A stretch of 64,000 nt of DNA. Origin: Diphasiastrum complanatum. Taxonomy: Eukaryota > Streptophyta > Lycopodiopsida > Lycopodiales > Lycopodiaceae. The notes beneath the pieces are model-generated. The model was not told the origin of the DNA and did no database searches. It saw only the letters and a program-made list of their open reading frames with translations. Location of the stretch: the NCBI GenBank assembly GCA_029204225.1, contig CM055092.1:28008320-28072319 (forward strand), given 5' to 3'. The position numbers and the translations under genes are program-made. Below are positions 1 through 13,779 of this stretch, one piece after another. How positions within the stretch are numbered: the first letter of the stretch is position 1; each line of letters starts with the position of its first letter.

Positions 1-1140
1 TTGCCGACCTTGAAGTGCATCAACTTGATGCTTATCTGAATGGAGTTATATAAGAAGACATCTACATGATCCAGCCCAAAGGATATATTCTGGAAGGTAT
101 GAGAAATTATGTTTGTAAGTTCCATAAGGCACTTCGCGGCTTCAACCAGTCTGCCATAGCTTGGTTTTAGAGGATCAACACATTCCTCATTGAACAAGGT
201 TTCCAACCAAGCACTACCGATTGCGGGTGAAGCTCACTTCTGTCTGGACATTCAAATCCACAGAGACAGAGCGAGATGACTGATTTATATCACTCAACAA
301 AGGTATCTTCACAATGTTCTTGACAGATATAATCTGATGAACTGTAAGTTAGCTCACTCACCGATGGATCCAGGCCTGCATTTGTCAAAGGACCAATGTC
401 CCCAGACCAAGCAGGAAGAGGAGCAGATGAGAGATTATCCTTATCGATCGATACTTGGATCTCTCATGTGTGCACTGGTTTGTACAAGACCTGACATCTC
501 TTTTGCAGTAAGCTCACTCAGCCAATATATGGCTAGCATTACCCATTGGAAGGCTCTCATAAGAGTAATGATGTATATTTGAGCTACCATAGACCAGTGC
601 ATCTGCTATGGAGAAGTCAACAATGAAAATTTTCATCAGCTCAATGGATACTCTAATGCAAACTGGGGAGGAGATGTAGACAATCGTAAGTCCACATCTA
701 GATTTACATTATTCTTCAACAATAGTCCTATCTCATGGAACAATCGTAAGCAAACCTCTATCGCTCTTTCGTCTACAGAAGCAGAATACATTGCTGCTTC
801 TCAATCCATTAAGGAAACGTTTTGGTTGAGAAATTTATTATCAAACATTAGTTTGAATCAATACAACCCCACAATCATATTCTGTGATAATTAGAGTGCT
901 ATTGCCTTATCGGCCAACCTAGATTTCACTCTAGGATTAAGCACATTGAAATCCAATATCACTACATAAGGGGCAAGGTTCTCAACAAAGAGGTAAGCTT
1001 AACGTACTGTAGAACGCAGGACATGGTTGTAGATATATTTACAAAGGCATTAAGTGTTACTACACACAACAAATTTTGTGCATTGCTTAATCTAAAGATC
1101 AAGGAATTCACGGATCCAGATTCATTCGTGTTTTGATGAC
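1..1140 (+). pseudogene. Ty1/copia pol remnant, copy A (RT to RNase H), cut by the window edge
   Basis: This is the 3' half of a copia polyprotein, with stops and frameshifts. Readable landmarks are the RT motif QPKGYILEG (about 76), a KLAHSPMDPGLHLSKDQCP stretch (about 343) and the RNase H/connection motifs ALSSTEAEYIAASQ (about 763) and FCDN-stop-SAIALSAN (about 882). Compared with copy B downstream, about 130 bases are missing near 222: the text jumps from STTDC straight to the EAHFCLDIQI motif. That removes the catalytic YVDD box, so this copy cannot encode an active reverse transcriptase. No LTR was identified. Confidence 0.9.
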
Positions 1141-1224
1141 TTAAATAATAATTCAAATTCTGGTGAGTTGGAGTGATGCTTAATTATAACAGCCAGCATC
1201 TATGATGTGAGAGACGTAACTACC

Positions 1225-1345
1225 AAGTTACATCTACAGTTATCACTATGTTGCTGCAAGAAGATAATCGAAGAAGTCAGGACACTTCATCTACTTCTTC
1301 ATCAAAGTTAGTTGCTAAAAGATTGAACGTAACTTCTGTTATTAT
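1225..1345 (+). pseudogene. copia gag fragment
   Basis: A short frame reads ITMLLQEDNRRSQDTSSTSS. It matches the gag of the copia element at 53-58 kb, which reads ITMLLQEDNQRRQDVSSTSS. It is probably the 5' remnant of copy B, from which most of gag, protease and integrase has been lost before about 1,490. Confidence 0.7.
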
Positions 1346-1489
1346 AGCTTGGTCAATTATATAGGCATAGTCATACATAGGAAGAAGGTTCATTCCGCTG
1401 CACTCAATACTTCATTTATAAACTTTGACTTATCGAATCATTCACCCCTTTCTTCCAATAACTACCTCCAAGAAGATTAACCAGAGTGC

Positions 1490-2913
1490 ACACACAACCT
1501 ACAAGGTATATTGATGAGTCTGTCTGCTATCTAATTCAGGAACTGACTACTATCGATGAAGCATTCAGTCAGATAGATACTAATCTCTGGTGATAAGTGA
1601 TGGACAAAGCGTATGTCTTTCTGAAAAAAAAAAACAGACATGGTCAATTTTGTGCCATCAACAATCTAATTGATTGCAAATGGTCTTGTATCAATCTCAA
1701 AAAAGCTCAACTACTAGCACTAGGATCTTCTCAAATCCATCGACTACAATGAGACTTTCAGTCTTGTAGTCAAGCATTCCTCAATCAGAATACTCCTAGC
1801 ATATGTTGTTGTAGTGAATCTTGAGGTACATCAGCTTGATGTATAGACAACCTATCTAAATAGAGTAATCGAAGAAGACATCTACATGATGCAGCCCAAG
1901 GGTTACATGCTCAACAGTAAGAACTATTATGTATGTAAACTCCATAAGACATTTTATGGCTTGAAGCAATCTTGGTTTCAAAGGATTAACACCTTCCTCA
2001 TTCAGCAAGGCTACAAACCAAGTACTACTGATTCTAACGTTTACTTTAAGTCAATGCAGTATTCCTTTATCATTGTCACCTTATATGTTGTTGACACACT
2101 ATTTTTCAATGATAGTGTCAGTCTGATAAAAGATGCTTAGAAGATGTTGTCTTAAGAATTCGACATGACAGATCTGGGTGAAGCTCACTATTGTTTAGAA
2201 ATTCAAATCCACATAGACAAAGAGAGAAGACTGATAAATATTACTCATTAGAGATACTTTAATAACACACTTATCAGATACAATCTAATAAATTACAAAA
2301 TAGCTCACTCACCAATAGATGCAGGCCTACGATTGTCAAAGGACCAGTGTCCTCAGACAAAGCAAGAAATGGAGCAAATGAGAGATTATCCCTACTAGTC
2401 AATTCTAGGATCTCTCACGTATGAATGGGCCTATACTGGACATGACATCTCTTTTGCGGTAAGCTCCCTAAGCCAATTCATGGCTAATCCTAGCATGATC
2501 CATTGGAAGGCTCTTATTATAGTCATGAGGAACATTGGAGCTACAAAGGACCAATGCATATGCTATGGAGAAGTCAACAATGACAACCTCCACATACTCG
2601 ATGGATGCACAAATGCAAGCTGGGCGGGAGATGTAAATACTCATAAAGCCACATCTGGATTTACATTCTTCCTCAACGGTGGTCTTATCTCCTTGAATAG
2701 TTGTAATCAAACCTCTATTGCTCTTTCTTCTACAGAGTCAGAGTATATCATTGCTTCTCAGGCAACTAAAGAAGCAATATGGTTGAAAAATCTACTATCG
2801 GACATTTTTTTTGAAGCAATATGCTTGGACAATTGTCTTATGTGATAATCAAAGTGCCATTGCCTTATCGGCCAACCCTAGATTTCATTCTAGGAGTAAG
2901 CACATTGAAATTG
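1490..2913 (+). pseudogene. Ty1/copia pol remnant, copy B (RT to RNase H)
   Basis: A second degenerate copia RT-RNase H block, in the same orientation as copy A and from the same family. It begins with the linker TRYIDESVCYLIQE (about 1,497) and continues with MMQPKGYMLN (1,886). The catalytic box reads YVVD instead of YVDD (about 2,083). RNase H text follows (ALSSTESEYIIASQATKEAIWL) and then DNQSAIALSANPRFHSRSKHIEI. Several stops and frameshifts are present, and homology stops near 2,913. Copies A and B may be a local duplication or two insertions. Confidence 0.88.
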
Positions 2914-3249
2914 AGGGATTCTAATCTATCCAGTTCCCTAGAATTTTTTCAACATTCTTTGAAAAATCTCAAAGACAAATTTTATTAATAGTACCATTGT
3001 GAGTGACAGAAGGATTGCTTGTGGAGAAATAAGCATAAAATTGGGCAACTTCATGCTTCTGGAATGAAATCAATAACATGGAAAAATGAATTCGTGTGTC
3101 GAAATTCAAGATGAAGGATTTCCTTGTAATGAATATGTTGTCAGACATAATGAGGGAGGGTATGCTCAATGAGACTGCTAACACAATATGACCGAAAAGC
3201 TTAGAAAGCATTGTTGTGGATCATCAACATGTCAAGCATTGTCGTATTG

Positions 3250-4300
3250 TCGCAACATCACCAACATAGTGAGCATCATACACACTTCAAGGAATATTCA
3301 AAGCAACATCACTGACTAGATTGTGAAGCAAAAATTTTACACAGTAAAAATGTGTAACAAAGAATCAATGATTGGGAACTTGACGAGGAAAAAAAAATTC
3401 ATTATCATCACCCTCAATGGACTTTAAAAGTTCAATCAACATTTGGTGATGACATTAACGGGACAAAAATCAACACCATCCTTTGACATAGTGTCAGAAA
3501 TACTTTTCCAAGAAGAATTGTGCAAGGATTGGATCAAGTCAAAAATGGAAAGATGTTGGATTGAGCATTGGAAACAAGAACATACATGCCAAGAGGTAGA
3601 GAAAGAGACAAACTTTTGATCAATTTTCAAGTTACAAATGTAACCAAAAGAAAGAAGGACAATTGTTTCAATAATGAAAAAACTAGATATTATGCATCAA
3701 AATGTCACTTGAAGGAAATGAGAGATGCAATCATACAAGAACTGGTTGTTATTAGTTTGAAAAGAGATGACACATCGAAAACAAATTCCAGTCATTAGAG
3801 ACAGAGAGAGAGAGGAAACTTCAATTGAATGCCAAATCAGAACAATGAACAATCTAATAATTTTGTAAATGAAAAAAAATGTAAAGAAGAAAATGCATCG
3901 CATGCCTTGATGTGACAAAGATTTTTATCTCAAATGAAGACGATTGTTATGAGACTCAGAATCTTCATCACACATGACATGGCATGGAGAGTGGTTCTTA
4001 TCCTATGTGAATGAAAGCATCAACAACAATGTAGTGCTAGGAGACAATACCACATAGGAGACCAAGGGATATGTAAGTGTGCCAATCAAACTTGATCATG
4101 GTGAGAAAGGTATGCTACATAATGCATTTTTCATTTTAAAGTAGCAAAGGATCTCTTATTGATAGGTTGCTCTATTGGTAAGAACATAAAAATGGCTTCA
4201 CAAGGACAAGTTCATGCATATGATCAAGGACATGAAGAAGGACATCAAGGTGATAACAAGTGGATAAGAGCTGACCACAATTTAGAATCCATGCTTAATT
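3250..4300 (+). pseudogene. Ty1/copia gag-protease remnant of a different family
   Basis: Short frames, broken by stops, follow the order of copia gag and protease. One segment reads LVMTLTGQKSTPSFDIVSEI (about 3,435). A decayed zinc knuckle, NCFNNEKTRYYASKC (about 3,660), has lost its second Cys and its His. A protease-like segment reads YVNESINNNVVLGDNTT (about 4,001) and is followed by KLDHGEKGMLHNAFFI. Known copia proteases carry similar VVLGDN text after the active site. No pol domains follow. The assignment rests on motif order, because each motif is weak on its own. Confidence 0.6.
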
Positions 4301-4870
4301 ATCAGCCATTTGTGACATAGAAGGATATCATAGTCATCTTTGCCAAAGACACATAGACATCTATATAATCAAAGTTGATGGGATCAATAAAGTGAATTTG
4401 TGAAGTGGCAATTTGATAAAATCTAGCCATTTGCTTAATTGCACAAATGGCCATGTGAAAAATGTAAAAGCCAGATTAAGTTTTTCAATACTTTTCGTAC
4501 ACCTAGAAAACCTAAGGCTAAGATGAAATAATAGACTATAAAATTTAGATTAAGAGGTGAGTATGTAATTTTTTTTTATTATCTTGCTAGGCACTCTACC
4601 TAGGAATGTCATGACTAATGACTAACGTTATTCATTCTTGATTGGTTAGTGCTAAGTCCCCCAATGGTGTGATTGTTGTGAGGTCAACTCTTCATATATT
4701 GCCACATGAGAGCTCTAATCCACCCATAAATAATTATAGTAGCAAATGTGCATTATCATTTGTGGTATGTGCCCTCGTAAGTGAGCAGGGACTCTACTTC
4801 TCTTGTATGTGGGTTGGCCACACAAAGGGTCCTCCCATTTCACATTAGCATGGCCATGATCCCCCCTCCC

Positions 4871-4873
<3 letters not shown>
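4301..4873. other. Unassigned spacer
   Basis: AT-rich sequence between the copia remnant and the first CT array. I see no coding frame or structure I can support. Confidence 0.5.

Positions 4874-4937
<64 letters not shown>
4874..4937 (+). repeat. (TC)n microsatellite
   Basis: A pure TC dinucleotide tract of 64 bases. Confidence 0.98.
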
Positions 4938-4939
<2 letters not shown>

Positions 4940-5437
4940 GGCTTTGTGTCACATGGTTCAATAAAAAGAGTAGATCAAGTGATTCTATGTTGGATAGAAT
5001 TGAGGTGCTTGATAGGCAAGCTACTCAAGAAGAGGAGTCTTCTACCTTTTATGATTTGTTCAGTCTTGATTGTGTGCTTATTGAGGACTAAAAAGGATTC
5101 AAAGGGGAAGCAAGGATCAGTTTTGAAGCTCATCTTCACCTATTTTACTTCACGTTGGAGGAGGATCATAGCATCTATCTCATTTTTTATGATGGTGACA
5201 TGGATTTCACTATGGCTAGTGAAGGGGATTTTGGTGTTATCTTTTGTGATCTCAATTACATGTTTAAAGTGCTGGTTTTATAGAGGTTTGGATTTGTAAA
5301 AAGTGTTTTGATTAGAGGTTATGATTTATTTTTGGAAGAGCATATGGTTGGTCTTAGTTTGCTTCATAAAAATCAAGTGGAATTTGGCAATTTAGAGCTA
5401 GGAAAATGCATCAAAATGGAAGGGTCAAAGCAATGAG
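4935..5437 (+). pseudogene. Decayed reading frame of unknown origin
   Basis: One frame stays readable for about 165 codons with only two internal stops (near 5,089 and 5,280) until a final stop near 5,435. Segments include MLDRIEVLDRQATQEEESS and VLIRGYDLFLEEHMVGLSLL. I do not recognise the family. The low stop density in AT-rich DNA suggests former coding sequence, perhaps retroelement-derived. It starts directly after the CT array. Confidence 0.35.
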
Positions 5438-6179
5438 GATCTATTTTTGTAGGTGTTTAAAGACTTGTGTAATGTCAAAGGATCAGCAAGGAAGTGTTCT
5501 AATATCCTACTTTACTCATTCTATATCATGCTTGAACAATTTCATGTGAACTTGTGCAAATTGTCAAGATATGATGAAACTAGTCACATTGTTCTTCGTC
5601 ATTTTGATCTTGAAGATGGACTAGTATTTTGTTTTTTTTTTTTTTTATGGAAATGGAGCTGAGTAGGTTTATAATGTCACTCATTCATACATAAATTCTC
5701 AAGTGTTGAGGATCTCTTATTGCAAGATGGAGATGGAGGTTCATATTGCAAATACTTCAAACGAAGTGAAATATGGAGGAGGCATGCATGAATTTGTTGA
5801 TCGCTCACATTTATTGCCTGATTGCTACTATTTCCCAGACATATCAAAAGCATGGAGGAATCTATACATTATGATAGGCTATGTTACTTTCCATGTTGGT
5901 TTTTCATCTTGATACGTAAAATTGATATAAGAAATAGTGAAGCGTCCAATATGGATACTACATGTATATCAATTATACATGTTTCTATTTTGAGCATTAC
6001 ATCATCATTGAGAGGTGTGGAGCCTCATGATCCTACATTATCCAAAATTATTGTTTGTATTGTAAAACTTTTTTATTTTTATACATGTAAATGTGCTATA
6101 GTGCCTAAATTCATGTAAAGGCCTATTTGCACTTTGTAAATTCATATTTAGGTTAGAATTTGTGACGTTTTGTGTGATG
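5438..6179. other. Unassigned spacer
   Basis: AT-rich sequence with a poly-T run near 5,632. No recognisable gene. Part of it may belong to the LTR of the gypsy element that follows. Confidence 0.4.
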
Positions 6180-6554
6180 TTCTATAGAGACGCAATAGCG
6201 AATCTCAACCGACATCTTAACGGTTGGTAAACGACATTGAGGCCGGTGATCATTCATATAAGGTCAACACTTTGTGCCATTGTACTTATGCATTTACATA
6301 GATCTGAGTATCAATAGAGAGAAAAGAGAGCCAATTTCTATAAGCTTGAGCATTCTTTCCCTCTGCCATCTTTTACAACATTACTTCTTATCAATTTAGC
6401 AAATACACTCTGCATGATCAGTAACTGTTTGTGATGCTCTATCTACGTCACACATATTTATCATGTTTTACTGAATTTCAGTCACTCTAACGTGGATTTT
6501 CAGGCGTCAATATTTTTAAGTGTATTACGTCTATGAATCTTTCTCATGTAACAC
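6180..6554 (+). promoter_or_regulatory. Gypsy leader / probable 5' LTR promoter
   Basis: This region precedes the gypsy gag start at 6,555. A TATA-like CATATAAGG lies at 6,255-6,263, about 290 bases before the gag ATG, as expected for an LTR promoter. No matching 3' LTR was found, so the LTR boundaries are unknown. Confidence 0.4.
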
Positions 6555-8862
6555 ATGCCAAGAACATACTTTGAAGAAACTATTGAACAGAAACGTTTAG
6601 AGCATGCACAATGATTAGATGCATATCAGAAATCTAGAGATTTGTATTTGCAGAATTTGCGAAACTCGCCAGTTAGAGCAAGATTAACAGCTGAAGCATT
6701 TAACGATCTTCTAAATGCTACTACAACATTTGTAGATTTATTTGAGGAAAAATCCGTTAAAACACCAAGTTCTACAGATTTATCAGAATCAGATTTGTCT
6801 GATTCCACTTCCGAACCAAGTTCAGAATCAAAATCTTCTTCATATGAACCATCATCTGAAAGTAGTCTAAGTCCTGATCCTCCTAGTCCTCCAAGTCCAC
6901 CTAGTTCACCACCACCTAATAATAAGACTAACACAGCGCCACCCACATCTACAAAAATCGGATACGATTTCTATAAGAGATCATCATCTGAAGATGCAAA
7001 CAGTTATTTGTCGTAGTTTGAATCTATTACTATAGCAAATAAAGAACATACAGACAAGGACAAAGTTAATATTTTGCTAGGTCTTCTGCGGAAGCAGACT
7101 AGGATTTGGTACAGTCAATTAGTATCGAAAACAGTTAATACTTGGAACGCTTTAAAAGCAGCATTCCTTAAGCAGTTTAGGGAGATAGGATACTCCACTA
7201 GATTGTTGGCTCGGCTTAATTTTGTTCAGTAGAAGTCGAAGGAATCACTTAGAACGTATACTCGTAGAGTTAAGAATTTAATAGAAAAGTTAGGAGACCA
7301 GTATCCGGTTCCTATGCAAAATGAATGGTTCTTGGGCAGCTTGCCTAAGAAAATGGATCATTATTGTTGGCAGAGATTGATGGCTTCTTTGGAAGATGTC
7401 ATTGCCTCTGCTGAGAATTATGAAACTTCTCGAATTTCTCGTAGACGGAGAAATGAAAGAAAAGCTAGTAAAAAGCATAAATCGAAACGTACAGAAGAAT
7501 TTGAATCATCTACTGAGTCTGAATCGGAATCTGATTCAACTGATGAGAAAGAGTCTTCAGAGTATTCATCTTATTCTTCTTCATCAGAAGAAGAATCTTC
7601 TTCTAGGAAATCCAAGTATAGGAACTCAAATAGGAAGAAAAGAATGGAGAAATCCGAAAAGATGGATCCATTAAGGAAGAGTCTTGAGATATTAGCAAAA
7701 AAAATGAGTGATTTAAAAGTCCAAATGTCTGACGTTAAAGCCAAACAAAAAAAAGCACTACTTAATGCCAATGTTTGGTGTACCGCTTGTGGGAAGGAAG
7801 GTCATTCTAAGACCAACTGTCCCAGTTTACAGACTAATTATTTAGAAGAGGAAGTATTCCTCTATCCAATTAATAATCATGAGGAGGTAGCTCTGCAACT
7901 CCTACTAACCAAACGAACATTATACCGAAACCACGTACTGGTCAACAAAAGACTATTTTGCATATAGTGGGGACAAGAGATTCCACACCACCCAGAGTAC
8001 GGGGTTCGTGTTACAATTGCGGAGCCCCACGTCACTATTTGCCTGATTACCCTGAACCTAGGAGGTCAGTAGGATATGTGCCACTCTGTGCTAACTGTAA
8101 AAGCGAAGGGCATATCACTGCTGAATGTCCTCAGCCACAACAACCACGGTCTAAACCAAGGTTTGTAAACTCGCCTAGAGAAGATGACCTTTGGCCATCT
8201 AAAACTAACACTAACATGATAGTTCAGAGGATAGAAGTAGAGTCCGAATCATTAGATCAAGACCATCAATGGCCTGATTTAGATGTAGAGATAAATAAAG
8301 TAACTACTAGAAGTAGTTAGGATTCCTCAACTCTTAAGGATAAGAATAAAACTAAGAAGAAATCTGTGAACGTGAAACACGCGAAAAGTGCAACAGAAAA
8401 AGCGAAAGTCACAGAATAGCTAGTAAAAATTTCTAATAGTAAAGAATTAGACCTTGATAGGCCTACTGAAAAATATTATGATGTTGATATTAGTTCAGAA
8501 GCTAAAAAGCTTTTAGACAAAGAAACTAGAAAAGTTAAGAAAGTAGCATTTTCATATCCAGTTATAAGTAGCGATACCTAGAGATCTATCGCCACTTAGA
8601 ACCCATTCTTATGATATAGTAGAAGACCTTGTCTCTAGAATGTCCAATATAACTTTTAAACAGTTATTAGACGATACTCAGTATTATAAGAAAGAAATTA
8701 AGCAATTTTTGCATAAGAAAAAAAGAAAAGAAAAGCGAAGTTACCGATAGTCAATGTAGGATTAGTTAACTACGGTGATGAAGGTCAACCCAAGATTCAG
8801 GTAGTAATCAATGGCTGCATTTTAGAGAGCATGCCCATAGATTCCGGATCTAGCGATTTCGT
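6555..8862 (+). pseudogene. Ty3/gypsy gag and start of protease
   Basis: Gag begins MPRTYFEETIEQKRLEHAQ and has several in-frame stops and at least one frameshift near 7,960. A Ser/Pro-rich acidic segment (about 6,760-6,940) is followed by the capsid-like core; WNALKAAFLKQFREIGYSTR starts near 7,144. Next come a Ser/Glu/Arg/Lys-rich stretch and zinc knuckles: CTACGKEGHSKTNC (about 7,780), CYNCGAPRHYLPDYP with the last Cys lost, and CANCKSEGHITAEC (about 8,090). The protease active site PIDSGSSDF is intact at about 8,835. The element then stops at about 8,862 against an element on the opposite strand. Confidence 0.85.
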
Positions 8863-9145
8863 AAATAAAGTCAGCTTCAGGTAGTCTTTGTAGCTCTTTC
8901 TTTATAAGTTCAATAACATTCGGATTACAGCGATAAAATTTTGTGACCTTTGGAACATCATCAGGCATCAAGGGTATCGTATGCTCAATAATCGACGTAG
9001 GAATTCCTTTGAGATTCTTGTATGTACAAGCAAAACAGTTTTGATATTTGATCAATAACTTCTTTAACGCTTGAAATTGTTCGGGAGTAAGTTGCGCTCC
9101 AACTTGAACAATTTTCTTAGGCTCTCCTGGTTCAACAAGATTCAT
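8862..9145 (-). pseudogene. Ty3/gypsy RT, N-terminal fragment
   Basis: The minus-strand frame covers the linker and start of a gypsy reverse transcriptase: VGAQLTPEQFQALKKLL, then IEHTIPLMP, and ends at LPEADFIYEI. In intact gypsy RTs this last motif (usually GFIYPI) is followed by WVSPIVxVPKK. Here the homology ends exactly where the plus-strand protease ends. The missing downstream RT would match the domain that begins at about 39.83 kb on the plus strand (see findings). Confidence 0.8.
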
Positions 9146-9149
9146 TGGC

Positions 9150-9988
9150 TGAGTCCTAGCTGGTCCATCATAAACCTCCTTTGTTTTTTATGCTTGCTCT
9201 TCTGGTTTACGATGAAGGTAACATAATCACAACATCATCCAAAGTATGGTGTTTGAAATGCTCAGACATATCATGTTGGACTTCTTTTGATTGTTCCTTT
9301 TCATAAGGGTTGATCTTTGATCTTCGTTTAGCTTTCTTGGCAGGAATCGATGTTAGAGGTGATGACTTTATAGAAGATGTCTTGTCTATGAAGGTGATGA
9401 CTTCCTTGATGGTAATTTCTTGCGAGAAGTTTGACTTGAAAAATCATACTTGGCCTTCCCCTTTCCTTTATCCAATAAAGGTGGTACATTCGTAGAATCA
9501 ACCCTTTGAGATGATTTTTCCCATTTTAGGACCGTATTATAGTGTTGCTTAGCTTGTTTCTTTGTCATTGGTCCAACCATCTTTTCTTCCTTCAATATAA
9601 CTGCTTTTGATGGTTTTATTGTTGGTTCATCCGGAATATCTTGAACTCCACATCTTGTAGGATCCATGTGATTGAGGATCTGCTCATCCGTAAGTTTCGC
9701 ATCTCCATCGTAAGTCAAGGCATGACTAGCATGTATCTAATCATCTTCAATCGGATCTGGAATTGGACCAGTTGATATCCAAGCTAAGTTCATTATATTC
9801 AATGGAAAAGTGATTGGTGTATCCAAAGTTTGATCAAGTAAGAAAATTTCGCTCAATTCGGATTGATTATCTCGTTGACACATATAGCCTGCTGTACAAT
9901 CCACTGTTGCAAGAGCTTGATTCCAATTGACAATGTCGGTTTGAGAATCATAGTAGACTCCCAGTGTCATGCCCATGACTAGTCTCGG
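9150..9988 (-). pseudogene. Gypsy gag-pol linker region, decayed
   Basis: Minus-strand open segments of about 110 and 95 codons, at 9,386-9,718 and 9,737-10,024, lie between the gag core at 10.5-11.3 kb and the RT fragment. They contain lysine-rich text such as MTKKQAKQHYNTVLKWEKSS. I see no zinc knuckle or protease active site, so the protease of this element may be deleted. Family membership is inferred from position and strand. Confidence 0.5.
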
Positions 9989-10509
9989 GTAGCGTATCCA
10001 CGCTAGGGACCGGTAGACCAACAATCCGTAAGTTAATTGTAACTATAAGGGAGTTGGGGCCCTTATGTGTACATGGTCATAATTAATGGTTGTAGGCCTA
10101 AACACTTGATGGTGGTCAAACCAACCCAACCAAACCTAGATCGAATGGATCTAGCCCCCAAGCTATGGATCAATCACACAAAGAGAAATGAGGCATCACA
10201 CTAGCAGCATCCTGCCACCGATCATGCTATCAAGCCTAGTGAGAGCCCAATAGGTATACTTATAGCCTCCAAGGCCCATGCACCACTAGTAGTGCACTAT
10301 GACACCTCATTGGCCACCTCTGCAGCCTATCGGGGCCACGTCATCCAGTTCTCTAATGACTCACTGATAGACCCATACAAACTCACCATCAAGTGTTTAG
10401 GCCTACAACCATTAATTATGACCATGTACACATAAGGGCCCCAATTCCCTTTTAGTCACAATTAACTTACGAGTTGTTGGTGTACCGGTCTCTAGCGTGG
10501 ATACGCTAC
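9989..10509. mobile_element. Foldback/MITE-like element with about 125-bp inverted repeats
   Basis: The left arm (9,989-10,115) and right arm (10,383-10,509) are near-identical inverted repeats with only a handful of mismatches. The outer ends are GTAGCGTATCCACGCTAG and its complement. The interior of about 270 bases has no coding frame. It sits inside the minus-strand gypsy gag-pol region and separates gag (10,531 onward) from the linker. No clear target-site duplication is seen. The interior resembles 22.69-22.99 kb, which suggests a family. Confidence 0.85.
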
Positions 10510-10530
10510 ATTGTCTGCACAAATTGAACA

Positions 10531-11333
10531 CTAGACATTCTCCCAACTAGGAAAAGTCTCTGCAAACTCTTCAGGTTCTTTGTTCACTTTACCATGGAGC
10601 CCCTCCATGGCTTTAATCTTTTCATCGAGTTGAGACTGCATCTTTTCTAGCTGCATCTGCTGTTTTGAACCAAGTTTCTCGAACTCGTCGATCATCTTCT
10701 CTGCAGCAGCATTGATATTTGTTGATGCAATGGTGGTGGATGTTGTTGTGGTTTGCCCTGCCATATAAGGCAACATTTTAACATTTGGTTCGTCGTCAAA
10801 ATCTTCATCCTCTTCACAAATTGTATTGTCCACAGCATTTTGTATTGTAGCGTATTCATTATGGCGTTTCATCTCATGTCTAATCCGTTTAGGTAGACCT
10901 ACTGAAAACCACATAATCAAAGCATCATCATTGATTAGCTCGGGATCACACTCAAATCTGAAGTGTTTAACACACTCAATATAATCTCGTACTGCCTCTC
11001 TCTTTCCCATTTCAATTTTACTTAAAAAGAGAAAAGGATCTTCTATAAATTTCCTGGGATTAAATCTTGTAATGAGAACGGCTTTAACCACTTCCCAAAT
11101 CATGTGTTCTGCTTCTTCTTGGTTATAAAACCAATCCTGAATAGCTCCAGTTAAGGCCATAGGGAATAACTAAAGTTTATCTTGTGGAAAAACTTTGCCA
11201 TAAACCCTACATGATTCAGAAAAGATCTGGAGAAATATGACGGGATCAGATAACCCATTGTATTTTGCTATATCTAAACGAGGAGACTTCTAACAACAAT
11301 TGGTGGTGGGTTCATTGGTCCTCCTTCAGCCAT
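10531..11333 (-). pseudogene. Ty3/gypsy gag core
   Basis: Retrotrans_gag-type capsid text. It starts MAEGGPMNPPPIVVRS at 11,333, with a frameshift or stop near 11,290. The core follows: MALTGAIQDWFYNQEEAEHM, then a segment with YIECVKHFRFECDPELINDD and VGLPKRIRHEMKRHNEYA, and an acidic stretch. The C-terminus has a heptad-like MQLEKMQSQLDEKIKAMEGL segment. In direction and order it belongs with the RT fragment at 8.86-9.15 kb. Confidence 0.8.
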
Positions 11334-13779
<2,446 letters not shown>

